In this document: piece after piece, positions 37,081 to 47,219 of the stretch | Layout: the number at the start of each line of letters is the position of its first letter | Numbering within the stretch: position 1 is the first letter of the stretch | NCBI RefSeq assembly: GCF_001704115.1 | Contig: NZ_CP016895.1 | Location: 3,677,099 to 3,741,098 of the forward strand | Reading direction: 5' to 3' | Origin: Acinetobacter larvae | Lineage (GTDB): Bacteria; Pseudomonadota; Gammaproteobacteria; Pseudomonadales; Moraxellaceae | DNA length: 64,000 nt | Program-made: the position numbers and the translations under genes | Notes under the pieces: model-generated | Databases searched by the model: none | Told to the model about the DNA's origin: nothing | Seen by the model: only the letters and a program-made list of their open reading frames with translations

Positions 37081-37914
37081 TTAAGCTTTGGTCAATTTAC
37101 CCAATAAAGTAATAACATCTTGATAACGTGTTGGTAATACCCGTTGAATCACATCAATCATTTTGGCGTCATTACCAATTAATAACCGTGGTTTTTCAGC
37201 TTTTACGGCTTGAAGTATTTCATTCGCGGCTTGTTCTGGTGGTGTACGCAATAACTTATTAAAAGACTTGGCAGATTTATGTGGATTCATGCCCAGACTC
37301 CGTACACTGTCATTGGTTTTTGCTGCATTGGCAATATTGGTACGAATACCACCAGGATGGACACAAAGTGCGCTCACCCCACAGTTTTCCATGTCCAATT
37401 CAATACGCAGAGATTCAGTAAAACCACGTACTGCAAATTTAGTCGCATTATAAGCCGACTGAGTCGGTTGTGCGACCAAACCAAACAAACTTGAAATATT
37501 AATAATATGCCCATCACCCGTTTTTTTAATATACGGTAAAAATTCTTTGGTGCCATAGACTACACCCCAGAAATTAATATTAAAAATCCATTCCAACTCT
37601 TCGTAGCTCGCGCCTTCAACTGTCGATCCTAGCGCCACACCAGCATTGTTGAAAATCATATTCACAGCGCCATGATCGGCTACAGTTTGGGCAGCCCATG
37701 CCCGAACAGCATCACGATCTGCAACATCAAGTTGCTGATAAGTCACGTGTACTGCACTATCCTTAAGTAATTCTGCAGTTGCTTCCAAACCTGCCAGATT
37801 GACATCACTTAAAGAGAGATGACAGCCTTGTTTTGCCAGTTGTAATGCCAATTGTTGACCTATACCAGAGCCAGCACCAGTAATTGCAGCAACTTTGTTG
37901 TTAAAATTTTTCAT
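37081..37914 (-). CDS. Short-chain dehydrogenase/reductase
   Basis: SDR-family oxidoreductase, 277 aa, from the ATG at 37914 (AAAGGTA upstream); the ORF extends 57 codons further but that part is not SDR-like. It has the NAD(P) motif ITGAGSGIGQQLA, NNAGVALGS, the catalytic Ser (IINISSLFGL) and YxxxK (SAYNATKFAVRG). Substrate unknown; resembles dehydrogenases placed next to TetR genes in Acinetobacter. The TetR gene is divergent 249 bp away and may control it. Confidence 0.9.
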   Translation of the reverse strand: MKNFNNKVAAITGAGSGIGQQLALQLAKQGCHLSLSDVNLAGLEATAELLKDSAVHVTYQQLDVADRDAVRAWAAQTVADHGAVNMIFNNAGVALGSTVEGASYEELEWIFNINFWGVVYGTKEFLPYIKKTGDGHIINISSLFGLVAQPTQSAYNATKFAVRGFTESLRIELDMENCGVSALCVHPGGIRTNIANAAKTNDSVRSLGMNPHKSAKSFNKLLRTPPEQAANEILQAVKAEKPRLLIGNDAKMIDVIQRVLPTRYQDVITLLGKLTKA

Positions 37915-38163
37915 AGTATACCTTTGATAGCGATCCGCTACGCTTGAAATGAGCCTGATGTACGAGCTTGTTGTTGCAACTATAATTTTGACAACAAGCA
38001 TTGTCAATCCAAAAAGATAGTAGCGCACGTCAGCTAAAATCAGCATTACATTCAGACTGCATCTGCTTGCTAGGCAGCAAAGCAAAACGGATGAAAATTA
38101 GGTTTTATGTGTTGATATTGCTAATATGGCATGGATGATCCTTCAACCTGATCCAACTCGACC

Positions 38164-38850
38164 ATGACTCAACAAGATTCCTCACTCAGCCCAAACACGC
38201 CAACTGCAACACCGAAAAGTAAAGAGCGGCAGTTCAAAGGTTTATCGCTTAGCGAGCGGAAACGGTTACGACGTGAAAAACTGATTCAAGCGGGAATAGA
38301 AGCCTATGGTCAACATGGCTTTTTCTCTGTCACTGTCAAAGATATTTGCCAACAAGCACAATTAACCGAACGCTATTTTTATGAGTCCTTCAAAAAGAGC
38401 GAACAGCTGTTCCAATGTATTTTTTTACAATTGACAGAAAAGTTACAAGATACGGTGCTGCACGCCATACAACAGCATCGCGGTGATCATCTCGGTATGA
38501 TTCGTGCAGGACTCGATGCTTTATTTCGTTTGCTCATGCAAGATCCACGGATTGCCAGAATCATTTATGTGGATGCCATGCTGGTACAAGAATTACATAA
38601 TCAAGCTACGCTACGGGACACCATGGCGCGATTTGATCAAATGATTGAAGCGCTCATCAATACAGGACTACCAGATAGCGCCTTAGCACCACACCATATC
38701 TCACTTATGGCAACCGGTCTAAATGGCTATGTCACGCAAATTGCGGTACGCTGGGTGATTGGTGGTCATCAATATGCCATCGAGGATGTGGTCGCATCTT
38801 GTGAAGTAGTTTTTATGGCGCTTTTTCATCAACTTCAACAGCAACAGTAA
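38164..38850 (+). CDS. TetR/AcrR-family transcriptional regulator
   Basis: 228 aa. After a polar N-terminal tail it has an HTH (REKLIQAGIEAYGQHGFFSV, then VKDICQQAQLTERYFYESFK) typical of TetR. The C-terminal ligand domain is generic. It is divergent from the SDR gene, so autoregulation and control of the SDR are likely but not shown. The intergenic stretch has no obvious long palindrome. Confidence 0.88.
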   Translation: MTQQDSSLSPNTPTATPKSKERQFKGLSLSERKRLRREKLIQAGIEAYGQHGFFSVTVKDICQQAQLTERYFYESFKKSEQLFQCIFLQLTEKLQDTVLHAIQQHRGDHLGMIRAGLDALFRLLMQDPRIARIIYVDAMLVQELHNQATLRDTMARFDQMIEALINTGLPDSALAPHHISLMATGLNGYVTQIAVRWVIGGHQYAIEDVVASCEVVFMALFHQLQQQQ

Positions 38851-39012
38851 GCAACACAACAAATAGCCGCACTATAAAAACAAAGTATCCAGTCCACGGC
38901 ACTACAATAGCGTTTTAGGCAAATTTTGCAGTTTGATGACCGTGCTTTGTCACAAATGATTGCAAAAATGCTGGGATTTCAGCTTTTGCAATGATATTGT
39001 CATAATTAATCT

Positions 39013-39030
39013 TTGTAATAAGCCTGTCAT
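39013..39030 (+). promoter_or_regulatory. Putative Pho box upstream of phoB
   Basis: TTGTAAT-AAGC-CTGTCAT: two 7-bp repeats 11 bp apart, as in the PhoB box (CTGTCAT-N4-CTGTCAT), with a further TTGTCAT at 38997-39003. It lies 40 bp before the phoB start, which fits autoregulation. Confidence 0.65.
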
Positions 39031-39069
39031 AAATATAAACAGCCTACTGTACTTAAAGGATATTACGTT

Positions 39070-39780
39070 GTGAAAGATGATTACATTTTAATTGTAGATG
39101 ACGAACTTCCGATTCGAGAAATGATCCATACTTCTTTGGATATGGCAGGTTTTCAGTGTCTACAGGCAGAAGATGCCAAGCAAGCACACCAGATCATTGT
39201 CGATCAACGTCCAGCACTCATTTTACTCGATTGGATGTTACCCGGTGGCATTAGCGGTGTAGACCTATGCCGCCGTCTAAAACGTGATGATAACCTATCA
39301 GAAATTCCAGTCATTATGCTGACAGCACGCGGAGAAGAAGACCATAAAGTACAAGGTCTCGATGCGGGTGCAGATGACTACATGACCAAACCCTTTTCCA
39401 CCCGTGAACTCGTCTCACGCATCAAGGCGGTACTGCGTCGTGCCAATGCCTTAACAGGTGAAAAAACCATTGATGCCAATGGCTTAATTTTAGATCCCGT
39501 CAGTCAGCGGGTCAGCTTTGGTGACAACATTCTCGATATGGGACCGACAGAATACCGTTTATTGGCATTCTTTATGACGCATCCAGAGCGTGCTTATACG
39601 CGTGCCCAGCTACTTGACCAAGTTTGGGGCGGTAATGTATACATTGAAGATCGTACCATTGACGTACATATTCGTCGCTTACGTAAAGTGCTTGAACCTT
39701 ATGGTGTAGACCGTTTTGTACAAACTGTACGTGGTACAGGCTATCGTTTCTCTACTCGCGCAGATGTTGCACTAGGTTAA
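39070..39780 (+). CDS. phoB: Phosphate regulon response regulator PhoB
   Basis: OmpR-type response regulator, 236 aa, with a GTG start. The receiver domain shows the acidic pair Asp10-Asp11, phospho-acceptor Asp54 ([10 protein letters not shown]), LTARGEE and DYMTKPFS. The C-terminal winged helix ends [16 protein letters not shown] and VRGTGYRFS. Phosphorylated PhoB activates phosphate-scavenging genes. A Pho box lies upstream, and phoR follows 10 bp later. Confidence 0.95.
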   Translation: MKDDYILIVDDELPIREMIHTSLDMAGFQCLQAEDAKQAHQIIVDQRPALILLDWMLPGGISGVDLCRRLKRDDNLSEIPVIMLTARGEEDHKVQGLDAGADDYMTKPFSTRELVSRIKAVLRRANALTGEKTIDANGLILDPVSQRVSFGDNILDMGPTEYRLLAFFMTHPERAYTRAQLLDQVWGGNVYIEDRTIDVHIRRLRKVLEPYGVDRFVQTVRGTGYRFSTRADVALG

Positions 39781-39790
39781 AACTGACTTC

Positions 39791-41149
39791 ATGTATGAGC
39801 CTTATCCGGTCCCCGAACTAGCGCGTGACCATAAAAAATCACGCTATAGCAGTTTAAGGACATTTGCTAAGCAAGATCTCAAACTGCTTGCTTTTCTTTT
39901 GATTATTGCCGCTTTCATTGGCTATGGAACAGGTTACTTTCTGCTCTGTGCCGTCTTTGCTTTTGCTGTATTTTTCGCGTTTCAGCTCTATTCACTGTAT
40001 TTGGTCAATGAATGGATTTCCAATCGTCCCTATGAGGTTCCACCCAATTTAAATGGGATATGGGGAGCATTATTATTCAATTTTTATCGAGCGCAGCGCC
40101 AAGAACGGGTTGTACAAGCCGAAATGGTCGGTTTAATTGACCGTGCACAAAGTTCTTTGGTGGCATTGGCGGAGGCAGTGGTCCTCACAGATGAGCTGCA
40201 TCAAATCGAATGGGCCAACCCTGCGGCTGAAGCGTTATTGGGTATTCAAGCCTTAGATCGTGGACGTAATCTGCTCACCATTTTACGGCATCCACGTTTT
40301 ATCGAGTATTTTAGTCATATCGATCAATATCCCGATGGTATTCGCGTCAAGCTCTCCATTGAAGATGAAAAATATGTGCAAATTAAATTGACCCGTTTTG
40401 GTAGCGAAAGTTTGCTATTGGTGGCCTATGATGTCACCCGAATGCAAAACCTAGAGCAAATGCGTAAAGATTTTGTCGATAATATTTCCCATGAGTTACG
40501 TACTCCCTTGACCGTGCTCAGTGGTTATATTGAAACCTTTACTGATCAAGAAGATATCAGCCCACGCTGGAAACGTGCTTTTGATCAAATGCAATCTCAA
40601 ACACGGCGCATGAATGCTTTGGTCAATGATTTGCTCTTATTATCACGTTTAGAAAATGAAAAGCAGATTCCTAAAAACCAGATCATCGAAATGCCCAGTT
40701 TGATGAATCAATTATTTGATGATGCCCAAGCCTATAATGCCGATTATGGTCATACGCTCAACTTAGAAATAGACAGTCATTATGATTTGATTGGTTCAGA
40801 TATGGAAATTGCCAGTGCGTTTAGCAACTTAATTACCAACGCGATCAAATATACCCCGAAAGGTGGCAGTATTACCATTGGTTGGCATGATGATGGTGAA
40901 CAGGCTTATTTTAGTGTTGAAGATACTGGTATAGGCATTAACCCCAAACATTTACCCCGACTCACTGAGCGTTTTTATCGGGTAGACAGTGCCAGAAGCC
41001 GTCAGTCTGGTGGCACAGGTTTAGGTTTAGCCATTGTGAAGCACGTACTGATGCAGCATGCGGCGCATTTAGAAGTTGAATCAGTTGAAAATCAAGGCTC
41101 AGTCTTTAAAGCAGTCTTTCCCAAATCGGCATTATATTTTGTCGATTAA
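39791..41149 (+). CDS. phoR: Phosphate regulon sensor histidine kinase PhoR
   Basis: 452 aa. Two adjacent N-terminal transmembrane helices (LLAFLLIIAAFIGYGTGYFL, CAVFAFAVFFAFQLYSLYLV), no large periplasmic domain, then a PAS domain (VVLTDELHQIEWANPAAEAL). The HisKA region has His234 (DNISHELRTPL), and the ATPase domain has N-box (NLITNAIKYTPKGG), DTGIGI and GTGLGLAI. This matches PhoR, which senses phosphate through PstSCAB/PhoU rather than directly. Cotranscribed with phoB. Confidence 0.95.
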   Translation: MYEPYPVPELARDHKKSRYSSLRTFAKQDLKLLAFLLIIAAFIGYGTGYFLLCAVFAFAVFFAFQLYSLYLVNEWISNRPYEVPPNLNGIWGALLFNFYRAQRQERVVQAEMVGLIDRAQSSLVALAEAVVLTDELHQIEWANPAAEALLGIQALDRGRNLLTILRHPRFIEYFSHIDQYPDGIRVKLSIEDEKYVQIKLTRFGSESLLLVAYDVTRMQNLEQMRKDFVDNISHELRTPLTVLSGYIETFTDQEDISPRWKRAFDQMQSQTRRMNALVNDLLLLSRLENEKQIPKNQIIEMPSLMNQLFDDAQAYNADYGHTLNLEIDSHYDLIGSDMEIASAFSNLITNAIKYTPKGGSITIGWHDDGEQAYFSVEDTGIGINPKHLPRLTERFYRVDSARSRQSGGTGLGLAIVKHVLMQHAAHLEVESVENQGSVFKAVFPKSALYFVD

Positions 41150-41167
41150 GCCGCTGCTCAAACCATG

Positions 41168-41200
41168 CATCGCCAGCCTGCATAGCGCTTGCTGGCGATG
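41168..41200 (+). terminator. Hairpin after phoR
   Basis: CATCGCCAGC, a 13-nt loop, GCTGGCGATG; a perfect 10-bp stem between the convergent phoR and psd ends. There is no T-run immediately after, so it may be Rho-assisted or serve as an RNA-stability hairpin. Confidence 0.5.
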
Positions 41201-41243
41201 ATCGAGGCAACTCAAAACCCAAATAAAAATAAAAGCAATCGTA

Positions 41244-42098
41244 CTAAGCGAGGCGATGCCCTAGCGCTTCACCCATACGAACAGTACTGTTGGCTGTAAA
41301 TGCTGCATCCCATTGCATGCGATGAGCTTCAAATAAAACAATCGCTGTCGAACCCAAATAAAAACGTCCCAGCTCATCGCCTTTGGCTAAATCCATTGCA
41401 TGCTGTTTGAGTTCAATACAACCCGATGGTTTCACACGTCCTGTTGCAACAGTCTCGATTCCAGCCACAATCATGGCTCCCACCAAGACTACAGCCATAC
41501 GTCCGAGTGCGGTATCAAATAGACAAACCATGCGTTCATTACGGGCAAATAAACCGGGGATATGTTCTGCCGTGGTTTGATTGACTGAAAATAATTCGCC
41601 TGGAATATACAGTGTTTCGGTTAATCGCCCAGCAACAGGCATATGCACCCGATGATAATCTTTCGGTGATAAATAAACTGTGGCAAATTCACCCTCTTGA
41701 AAAACTGCCGCCAATTGTGGATCACCAATCAATTGATCAACACTAAAGTGCTGGCCTTTGGCCTGAAAAATCGACCCTTGTTGAATCTGACCAATTTGTG
41801 AAATACAGCCATCTGCTGGGCTAACGATACTCTCGGCTGCGGTATCTATGGCACGAACACCCGCTTTCAGTGCGCGGGTAAAGAAATCATTAAAGGATTT
41901 ATATTGCAGCGCATCACTTTGTTCAGCAATGCTCATATCAATGCCATATTTGGCTTTAAAGCTTTGAATGACAGCATTTTTAATCAGCGGATTTTCACTG
42001 GCCGCAAGTTTACCCACCAAACGACTCAAACGATGTTGTGGTACGATTTGCTGTGCACGAATAAAAACTTGTTCTTTTAAACGCGATTTAAGACTCAA
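41244..42098 (-). CDS. psd: Phosphatidylserine decarboxylase proenzyme
   Basis: Psd, 284 aa, converts phosphatidylserine to phosphatidylethanolamine at the inner membrane. It cleaves itself at the LGST motif (Gly249-Ser250 in [13 protein letters not shown]) to give alpha and beta chains with a pyruvoyl group. [13 protein letters not shown] and [13 protein letters not shown] are conserved. It appears to use a TTG start (42098) overlapping the stop of the sulfurtransferase gene, with GGAGAG upstream; no nearby ATG fits. Confidence 0.95.
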   Translation of the reverse strand: MSLKSRLKEQVFIRAQQIVPQHRLSRLVGKLAASENPLIKNAVIQSFKAKYGIDMSIAEQSDALQYKSFNDFFTRALKAGVRAIDTAAESIVSPADGCISQIGQIQQGSIFQAKGQHFSVDQLIGDPQLAAVFQEGEFATVYLSPKDYHRVHMPVAGRLTETLYIPGELFSVNQTTAEHIPGLFARNERMVCLFDTALGRMAVVLVGAMIVAGIETVATGRVKPSGCIELKQHAMDLAKGDELGRFYLGSTAIVLFEAHRMQWDAAFTANSTVRMGEALGHRLA

Positions 42099-42943
42099 AA
42101 TGGTTGCTCTCCGCTGACTATCGGGCTATCGGGACGATTTCCCCATTCACTCCAGGCGCCATCATAAACCCGCAACTCCCATGCTAACAGGCGTGCAATA
42201 ATATAGGCTAATCCCGAACGATGATGAGATTGACAATAGGTCACAGCAGCTCGACTCAAGTCTAAGCCACTTTGTTCTAGACCGTGTTGAATATCTTTTA
42301 AAGGACGCAATTTTAGATGATTTTCACGATTTAGGGCAGTACTCCACTCAAAATGGTAAGCACCAGGAATATGCCCACCTTTACGTGCAGCCAATCGTTG
42401 ACCGATGTACTCATCCCAACTCCGACAATCCCACAATTGTAGACCACCCTGTACAACCTGTGCCTTAAGCTCATCATATTGGATACGATACTGCGGCAAA
42501 GCAGGGTACTGCGGATGAATCAATGGCTGACCGGATGGCATGACCGTCACAACACCATTGGCCACAGGATAAGCTGCAGCTAACCAAGCATGAATCCCAC
42601 CATTTAACCAACTACAATTTGCAAAGCCTAAACAGTTTAAATTCCAAAGTAGGCGACCAGCCCATGCACCGCCTTCATCATCATAGGCCACCACATGACA
42701 GTCTGTGGTCAGATCATAGTCAGCAATGAATTTTTCCATTTGTGCTGGATCGGGTAATAAACCTGTTGCATCATCGCCTTGCGCCAATAACCGTGCTGGG
42801 GCAACATGCATGGCATGGGGAATATGCAACTGCGCAAAAACCGATGCACGGCTTAAATCAAGTATCCTTAATTGAGGGTGCCCTAAGCATGCAGCCAGCT
42901 GCTCCACCTCAATTTTAAAATCTAAATTCAACGCCTTCATCAT
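42095..42943 (-). CDS. Rhodanese-family sulfurtransferase
   Basis: 282 aa with two rhodanese domains. The N-terminal domain is inactive-like, and the C-terminal one has the persulfide cysteine Cys237 in [23 protein letters not shown] and [11 protein letters not shown] are standard family blocks. It likely transfers sulfane sulfur from thiosulfate or mercaptopyruvate to an acceptor; the donor is not clear from the loop. ATG at 42943 is followed at once by a second ATG. It overlaps psd, so the two are co-translated, a pairing seen in Acinetobacter-like genomes. Confidence 0.85.
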   Translation of the reverse strand: MMKALNLDFKIEVEQLAACLGHPQLRILDLSRASVFAQLHIPHAMHVAPARLLAQGDDATGLLPDPAQMEKFIADYDLTTDCHVVAYDDEGGAWAGRLLWNLNCLGFANCSWLNGGIHAWLAAAYPVANGVVTVMPSGQPLIHPQYPALPQYRIQYDELKAQVVQGGLQLWDCRSWDEYIGQRLAARKGGHIPGAYHFEWSTALNRENHLKLRPLKDIQHGLEQSGLDLSRAAVTYCQSHHRSGLAYIIARLLAWELRVYDGAWSEWGNRPDSPIVSGEQPF

Positions 42944-43093
42944 CGATAATCACAGTTAAAATCATTGCTCAGAATATTAGCATAAGCCAATACAGCTCAC
43001 GCAAATTGACTCACTATTCATCACATATATTGAACAAGATACTCAATATAATAATTTTCCATAATAATTTTTCCCATAATAACTTTTTTCGGT

Positions 43094-44305
43094 CTACTCG
43101 CTTTCTTCTGTTTCACTCAAACTAAAAACTTGCTTTAAGTAAGCCAAGAAAGTGCCATTGTCGGTCATGGTCTTACCTGGGCTATCAGAAATTTTCGCGA
43201 CCGACTGACCATTACATTCAACCAACTTCAAAACAATATTCAGCGGTGTCTGTCCCATATCATTGGTCAGATTGGTACCAATACCGAAACTGACTTTAAA
43301 GCGGTCTTTAAAATACTGGTAAAGCTGCCAAGCTTTTTCAATAGTCAAGCCATCGCTAAAAGTAAGCATTTTTGTTTTGGTATCGATTTTTAGCTTACGA
43401 TAATGCTGATAGGCTTTATCCCCCCACACATAGGGATCACCACTATCATGGCGTAAACCATCGAAGAGTTTGGCAAAATATAAGTCAAAGTCGCAAAGGA
43501 ATGCATCCATTCCGACCACATCGGTCAGGGCAATCCCTAAATCACCACGATACTCTTGCACCCATGCCTCAAGTGCTGCTTTCTGAAAATTACGTAAACG
43601 TACATCCAAGGCTTGGAAAGCTTGGAGAAACTCGTGCGCCATGGTCCCGATTGGAATAATATTCAGCTCTTTGGCCAAATAAACATTGCTCGTCCCTCGG
43701 AAAATCGTCGGTACCGCTTGATGGAAAGACTGTACCACGTGCTTTTGCCAAGCAAAACTATAACGGCGACGTGTACCAAAATCAGAAACCAAGAACGGTT
43801 GATCTGGGTGCTGTTGCTGCGCGTACTGACCAATCAGTGCAATTTTTTCTTGTAGGCGACGCTCACCCTCAATTAATACTTCAGGGCTATGAATCCGTTG
43901 AAAATAAAGCTCATTGACAATTGAGAGCACAAAAATCTCAAACATCATCGCTTGAACCATCGGTCCTTCAACCCAGATGTCAAGACGTCCTTGAGCATCT
44001 AAACCAACTTGAATAAATCTACGTTTTAATTGAAATAGTTCTAAATAATCGACAAAGTCACTTTTAATAAAACGGAACTGGCGTAAATACTGTAACTCAT
44101 CTTCTTTAAATTTTAGCTCACAGAGATAATCCAGCTGTCGGTTTAAATCATCTAAGATATCGCTGAGTGGATAAACCGTATCATCAAGATTTCGACAACG
44201 AAAATGATAGACACTATGCGCCTGTGGAAATTGATGTAATACCACTTGTAACATCGTGAATTTATATAAATCAGTATCGAGCAGCGAATGGATTATTGGT
44301 GACAT
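43094..44305 (-). CDS. pncB: Nicotinate phosphoribosyltransferase
   Basis: PncB, 403 aa, forms nicotinate mononucleotide from nicotinate and PRPP in NAD salvage. It begins [21 protein letters not shown] and contains [14 protein letters not shown] with the catalytic region, [22 protein letters not shown] and [13 protein letters not shown]. Full length for the family. Monocistronic by context. Confidence 0.95.
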   Translation of the reverse strand: MSPIIHSLLDTDLYKFTMLQVVLHQFPQAHSVYHFRCRNLDDTVYPLSDILDDLNRQLDYLCELKFKEDELQYLRQFRFIKSDFVDYLELFQLKRRFIQVGLDAQGRLDIWVEGPMVQAMMFEIFVLSIVNELYFQRIHSPEVLIEGERRLQEKIALIGQYAQQQHPDQPFLVSDFGTRRRYSFAWQKHVVQSFHQAVPTIFRGTSNVYLAKELNIIPIGTMAHEFLQAFQALDVRLRNFQKAALEAWVQEYRGDLGIALTDVVGMDAFLCDFDLYFAKLFDGLRHDSGDPYVWGDKAYQHYRKLKIDTKTKMLTFSDGLTIEKAWQLYQYFKDRFKVSFGIGTNLTNDMGQTPLNIVLKLVECNGQSVAKISDSPGKTMTDNGTFLAYLKQVFSLSETEESE

Positions 44306-44535
44306 AACGCAGACTGTTTTGGTTCAACTCTGGGCATTAAAGCATAAAATCACTGATAAGGACTAAAGTTTTCATAAATAATTCTTGTTAGCATCACCGA
44401 TATACGGTCAGGGTACTGGCTGTGCTACGGATCATCAATCGCACGGAGAATACATAGACTTGACCTAAACACAGCACTTAGGTCTATACAATGCTAGTAT
44501 TTACATGATTTAAAACAACGGTCTAAGAGGTTATT

Positions 44536-44982
44536 GTGCGGGCATTATTACAACGGGTATTGGAAGCCAAAGTGGTCGTCGATGGGCAAACTGTCGGGCA
44601 AATTGATTCGGGCTTAGTGGTTTTTCTTGGCATAGCACAACAAGACAACCTCAAAATCGGGCAAAAACTAATCGACAAAATTTTAAACTATCGAATTTTT
44701 GACGATGAACAAGGCAAAATGGGGCATAACGTCCAACAGGCTGCTGGTGGTATTTTATTGGTTTCACAATTTACCCTGATGGCGCATACCCATAAAGGGC
44801 TACGCCCAGATTTTGCTCCAGCCATGCCACCTGCTGCTGCTGAGCTTCTCTACCTGCAGTTAGTCGATTATGCCAAGGCACAATTTCCACACATTGCCAC
44901 AGGGATTTTTGCAGCAGACATGAAAGTGCATTTGGTGAATGATGGTCCAGTCACCTTCAATCTAGAGGTGTCCACTGCATAA
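44536..44982 (+). CDS. dtd: D-aminoacyl-tRNA deacylase
   Basis: DTD, 148 aa, hydrolyses D-amino acids from mischarged tRNA. Shows the Gly-rich substrate site, LVSQFTLMA (SQFTL motif) and the GPVTFNLE C-terminal motif (the GP cis-dipeptide). It starts with GTG at 44536. A tandem repeat and a hairpin-like sequence follow the stop. Confidence 0.95.
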   Translation: MRALLQRVLEAKVVVDGQTVGQIDSGLVVFLGIAQQDNLKIGQKLIDKILNYRIFDDEQGKMGHNVQQAAGGILLVSQFTLMAHTHKGLRPDFAPAMPPAAAELLYLQLVDYAKAQFPHIATGIFAADMKVHLVNDGPVTFNLEVSTA

Positions 44983-44990
44983 TCCACTGA

Positions 44991-45030
44991 TTCTGAAATA
45001 ACCCGATAGCTTCTGAAATAACCCGACAGC
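44991..45030. repeat. Two tandem 20-bp repeats after dtd
   Basis: TTCTGAAATAACCCGATAGC (44991-45010) is followed directly by TTCTGAAATAACCCGACAGC (45011-45030), differing at one base. Then GTAGAC and GTCTAC (45032-45052) form a short stem. Function unknown; possibly replication slippage. Confidence 0.8.
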
Positions 45031-45156
45031 GGTAGACAGCCAGCAGGTCTACAATACATCAGGCAGAGGCGAATAGCATTTGCGCTTATTTTATAAATAT
45101 GCGATGCTACTGGCAGCTTATTATGTCATCGCCCAAAGCATTGACATAACAGAATT

Positions 45157-45344
45157 TAGGACAAGGGGAGTAGCCTCACCCAAACACTCAGCTCATCGCG
45201 ATTATGCGCGCCGAGTGTGTCAGCTTATCGTCATTACACTTTTTTATAAAAGTCGGTAACTGAGCATCTTAAGACGATGTAGGCAAGACCTTGATCATGT
45301 TGAAACAGATGTTAATCCATCTGCCAACAGGTCAAGGTTTTTTT
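45157..45344 (+). ncRNA. yybP-ykoY manganese riboswitch with expression-platform terminator
   Basis: The 5' strand AAGGGGAGTAGCCTCACC (45163-45180) and the 3' strand GTAGGCAAGACCTTG (45279-45293) match the conserved core of the yybP-ykoY (Mn2+) riboswitch. The paired P1-type ends are about 120 nt apart. The 3' strand runs into a terminator: ACCTTGA (45288) pairs with TCAAGGT (45332) ahead of a T-run (45338-45344). Mn2+ binding would change terminator formation. The downstream TerC-family gene is a known target class. This also accounts for most of the 390-bp gap after dtd. Confidence 0.88.
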
Positions 45345-45373
45345 GTGGCCAGTTGTCAGATGTGGAGATAAGT

Positions 45374-46333
45374 ATGAATACCATTGGCAATCCTTGGCTG
45401 TACTGCGCTTTTTTCATATTAGTGGCGGTCATGCTGTTAATCGATTTCTTCGGCTTTAAACAAAAATCATCACAGGCCCCCAGCCTGAAAAGTGCTGCAA
45501 AATGGAGCGTAGCGTGGGTTTCTGTTGCCATGCTCTTTGCTGCAGGACTTTGGCTGTATTTACAACAAACCGTTGGCGTCAATATTGCCAATCAGAAGAC
45601 CATGGAATATCTAGCAGGTTATCTATTAGAAAAATCCTTAGCCATCGATAATGTCTTTGTCTGGTTAATGATTTTTGCTGCTTTTGCAATTCCACCAGCA
45701 TTGCAACGTAAAATCTTACTCTATGGCGTATTAGGCGCCATTGTACTACGCAGTATTTTTATTTTTATCGGTGCGTGGTTTGTACAAGAGTTTTCGTGGG
45801 TACTTTATCTATTTGGCGCTTTCTTGGTCTATACCGGCTTTAAGTTTTTAAAAGGTCAGGCTGAAGAACAACATAATATCGAAGACATGAAACTACTCAA
45901 ATGGTTACGTGGTCATTTACGGATTACAGCACACATGCATGGTGACCGTTTCTGGGTACGCCAAGATGGCTTATTGTGGGCAACGCCGTTATTTCTGGTG
46001 TTGGTTTTAATTGAAGCTTCCGATGTGATTTTTGCAGTAGATTCTATCCCCGCGATCTTCGCCGTCACAACCGACCCATTTATTGTACTGACTGCCAATT
46101 TAATGGCCATTTTAGGCTTACGTGCGATGTTTTTTCTATTATCAGGTGCCGCAGAAAAAATGCACTATCTTCCCTATGGGCTAGGGGTTATCTTGGTTTT
46201 TATTGGGGTAAAAATGCTACTGCTGGATATCGTACATTTACCGATTTGGATGTCTCTCAGCTTTATCGTGATCGTCTTAGCCATCACCACGTGGTTTTCT
46301 ATGCGACACCATAAAAATCATAGCACCCCTTAA
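45374..46333 (+). CDS. TerC-family membrane protein (Alx-like)
   Basis: TerC/Alx family integral membrane protein, 319 aa from the ATG at 45374 (GGAGATAAGT upstream); the ORF could extend seven codons. About nine hydrophobic segments. The family blocks EYLAGYLLEKSLAIDNVFVW, ALQRKILLYGVLGAIVLRSI and LVLIEASDVIFAVDSIPAIF carry the conserved acidic residues thought to bind metal. Relatives export Mn2+. The preceding Mn2+ riboswitch strongly supports a manganese role rather than tellurite resistance. Confidence 0.9.
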   Translation: MNTIGNPWLYCAFFILVAVMLLIDFFGFKQKSSQAPSLKSAAKWSVAWVSVAMLFAAGLWLYLQQTVGVNIANQKTMEYLAGYLLEKSLAIDNVFVWLMIFAAFAIPPALQRKILLYGVLGAIVLRSIFIFIGAWFVQEFSWVLYLFGAFLVYTGFKFLKGQAEEQHNIEDMKLLKWLRGHLRITAHMHGDRFWVRQDGLLWATPLFLVLVLIEASDVIFAVDSIPAIFAVTTDPFIVLTANLMAILGLRAMFFLLSGAAEKMHYLPYGLGVILVFIGVKMLLLDIVHLPIWMSLSFIVIVLAITTWFSMRHHKNHSTP

Positions 46334-46430
46334 GCCAGCACACTGCTGTACCCAATGCTGCAAAGCTGATGGGTCAACAGCACAAATTGTATCAGTTGTA
46401 TCAGCTAAACGCGTCTTAAACTCATACAAA

Positions 46431-46457
46431 AAAGCCCTAACATCCTGTTAGGGCTTT
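46431..46457. terminator. Bidirectional-type terminator in the gap after the TerC gene
   Basis: AAAGCCCTAAC, short loop, GTTAGGGCTTT with A/T tracts on both sides. It lies in a 389-bp gap (46334-46722) between convergent genes, in which I see nothing else that looks like a gene. Confidence 0.75.
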
Positions 46458-46722
46458 CCTGTTTTCGGCTGTAGCTATCACACAATTTGAGACGAGCATC
46501 CTGCATGATATAACATCTATCCATGTTTTTTCATCAAAGTAACTTCCTGTCACTGTTAAAAGCATCTTAGTGAAAAGCATGGCATGACAATAGTCGTTTT
46601 TATCTGTTGTTGTTGTAAGAAAAAACCGACAACTATCAACAACTAGTTTTAAACACATAGTACAACAAGCAACACGCGAGATCACCCGAAGATCATCTCG
46701 CTATAAAAAATATTTTTTTAGG

Positions 46723-46974
46723 CTAACTGGCACGACGGGTAATTAGGTTATAAATCATCAAGACCACGATGGCACCAATGATCGACGCAACAAATCCAGC
46801 GCTGGAATTTTCTGCATACCAGCCCATATAACGCCCAATATAAGTTGCCACAACTGAGCCCCCAATCCCCAATAGTGTGGTGAAAATAAAACCACCTTTA
46901 TCATTACCAGGATGTAAAGCACGTGCGATGAGACCTGCAAAAAAACCGACGATAATTGCGATGATAAAGCTCAT
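46723..46974 (-). CDS. GlsB/YeaQ/YmgE-family membrane protein
   Basis: 83 aa, three hydrophobic helices with Gly-rich packing (IAIIVGFFAGLIARALHPG, GFIFTTLLGIGGSVVATYIG, GFVASIIGAIVVLMIYNLI). This is the transglycosylase-associated / stress-response membrane protein family. Role in the envelope stress response is inferred from the family; no enzyme activity is established. Stands alone. Confidence 0.9.
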   Translation of the reverse strand: MSFIIAIIVGFFAGLIARALHPGNDKGGFIFTTLLGIGGSVVATYIGRYMGWYAENSSAGFVASIIGAIVVLMIYNLITRRAS

Positions 46975-47219
46975 AAATGTTCTCCAATCAATTCGGTGCT
47001 GTTTATGATGTATACGATTATGATGAGTTGTTGCTAAGTAAGTTATAATTAACGATATTTCACTTGCTGGATAGTATAACTTAGCACAATCCTGTTCGTT
47101 TTTTGTTGATTTTTATGCGCTATAAAATATTAAAAAATTAATTGAATCAAGGCAATAGTCAAATTAAACCCTTTAATTATTGCCTTAATACTTGACCTAA
47201 ATGCTCAAAATAATGAGAT

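Noticed and set aside
37915..38085. N-terminal extension of the SDR gene
   Set aside because: The 57 extra codons lie upstream of a good ribosome site and the true SDR start MKNFNNKVAAITG.
46437..46685. 82-aa minus-strand ORF
   Set aside because: Overlaps a terminator and has no plausible protein features.
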